Below are positions 6,678 through 7,276 of a DNA stretch of 7,276 nucleotides, piece by piece. The first letter of the stretch is position 1; each line of letters opens with the position of its first letter. The position numbers and the translations under genes were made by a program. The notes beneath the pieces are model-generated. The model was not told where the DNA came from. It saw only the letters and a list, made by a program, of their open reading frames with translations, and made no database searches. This DNA comes from Clostridioides sp. (GTDB taxonomy: Bacteria; Bacillota; Clostridia; Peptostreptococcales; Peptostreptococcaceae): the NCBI GenBank assembly GCA_031272305.1, contig JAISUA010000087.1, positions 1-7,276 of the forward strand, given 5' to 3'.

Positions 6678-7276
6678 TTATTTTTCGTCTATAAGTGCAA
6701 GGAATCTATCAAATATATAGTTGTTATCCACTGGTCCTGGACAAGCTTCTGGATGATATTGCACACTGTATATAGGTAAAGTGTTATGTTTCATACCTTC
6801 ATTTGTATTATCATTTAAATTTACTTGTGTTTCTGTCATATTTTCAGGAAGTCTTGACACATAGTATCCGTGATTTTGTGATGAAATAAACACCTTATTT
6901 AATTCCAAATCTTTTACTGGATGATTTCCTCCTCTATGACCAAATTTCAATTTAGCAGTTTGTCCTCCAAGTGCAAGTGCAAGTAATTGATGTCCTAAAC
7001 AAATACCTGCAATAGGTTTTTTAGTTTCTATTAACAACTTAATATTTTCGATTACATCTACTAAGTCTTCTGGATCTCCAGGTCCGTTTGATAAAAATAT
7101 CAAGTCAGGATTTAAATCTAAGATTTCCTTAGCTGTTGTATTTGCAGGCACTATTGTAAGATCGCAATCTCTTTTTCTAAAAGATCTTATAATATTGTTT
7201 TTTATACCAAAATCCATCATAACAACTTTTTTGCCTTTTCCTTCTATATGTTCTATTTCTTTTCTTGTAACAGTTT
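6678..7276 (-). CDS. carA: Carbamoyl-phosphate synthase small (glutaminase) subunit, C-terminal part
   Basis: The gene runs off the window edge. The 198 visible residues are the class I glutamine amidotransferase domain that hydrolyses glutamine and passes ammonia to CarB. The frame stays open upstream of the first Met codon (7218-7220), reading TVTRKEIEHIEGKGKKVV into VMMDFGIKNN. That Met is internal, and roughly 160 residues of the small-subunit N-terminal domain are missing from view. The catalytic triad is intact: nucleophile Cys in GICLGHQ (visible residue 92, codon 6999-7001), and His174 and Glu176 in QYHPEACPGP. FLSNGPGDP, KFGHRGGNHPVKD and SSQNHGY are CarA hallmarks separating it from TrpG, PabA and GuaA. 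The gene ends at a TAA, 308 nt before carB. Its promoter, and any pyrimidine or arginine control region, lie outside the window. Confidence 0.97.
   Translation of the reverse strand, partial: TVTRKEIEHIEGKGKKVVMMDFGIKNNIIRSFRKRDCDLTIVPANTTAKEILDLNPDLIFLSNGPGDPEDLVDVIENIKLLIETKKPIAGICLGHQLLALALGGQTAKLKFGHRGGNHPVKDLELNKVFISSQNHGYYVSRLPENMTETQVNLNDNTNEGMKHNTLPIYSVQYHPEACPGPVDNNYIFDRFLALIDEK

Noticed and set aside
6678..7220. A short 180-residue gene starting at the Met codon at 7218-7220
   Set aside because: The frame continues open to the window edge with residues that match the CarA linker into MMDFGIKNN, so this Met is internal to a truncated carA.

Overview
The window is AT-rich, low-GC DNA in which every supported gene lies on the minus strand, so transcription runs from high to low coordinates. 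The strong AGGAG-type ribosome binding sites, short A/T-rich spacers and Firmicutes-like protein sequences point to an anaerobic, Clostridia-like bacterium. A Peptostreptococcaceae-type relative is a guess from general resemblance only.

In transcription order, the window opens with the C-terminal part of carA (window edge to 6678), the glutaminase subunit of carbamoyl-phosphate synthetase. A structured 308-nt spacer (6370-6677) follows. It holds a perfect 11-bp stem-loop just after the carA stop and three imperfect repeats just before the next gene. Next is a full-length carB (6369-3163), the 1068-residue synthetase subunit, with both ATP-grasp halves and the regulatory C-terminal domain. The two subunits form the enzyme that makes carbamoyl phosphate from glutamine, bicarbonate and ATP for pyrimidine and arginine synthesis. 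carB is followed by a long branched hairpin ending in eight T residues, read as its terminator (about 3028-3127).

A separate transcription unit then begins: a well-formed promoter (2925-2953), a leader of about 140 nt carrying three helically phased copies of a TTGTACAA-like octamer, and three genes for a NitT/TauT-type ABC importer. These encode the ATPase (2775-1978), a substrate-binding lipoprotein (1888-806) and the membrane permease (769-11). The three parts make a complete importer. Its substrate cannot be read from the sequence; this family includes importers of nitrate, sulfonates, taurine, thiamine-pyrimidine precursor, riboflavin and others.

No mobile element, CRISPR array, tRNA or rRNA was seen. 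The protein-coding genes are ordinary. The less explained material is in the two spacers: the octamer cluster in the transporter leader, the branched terminator, sequence words shared by the two spacers, and the unusually long carA-carB gap.
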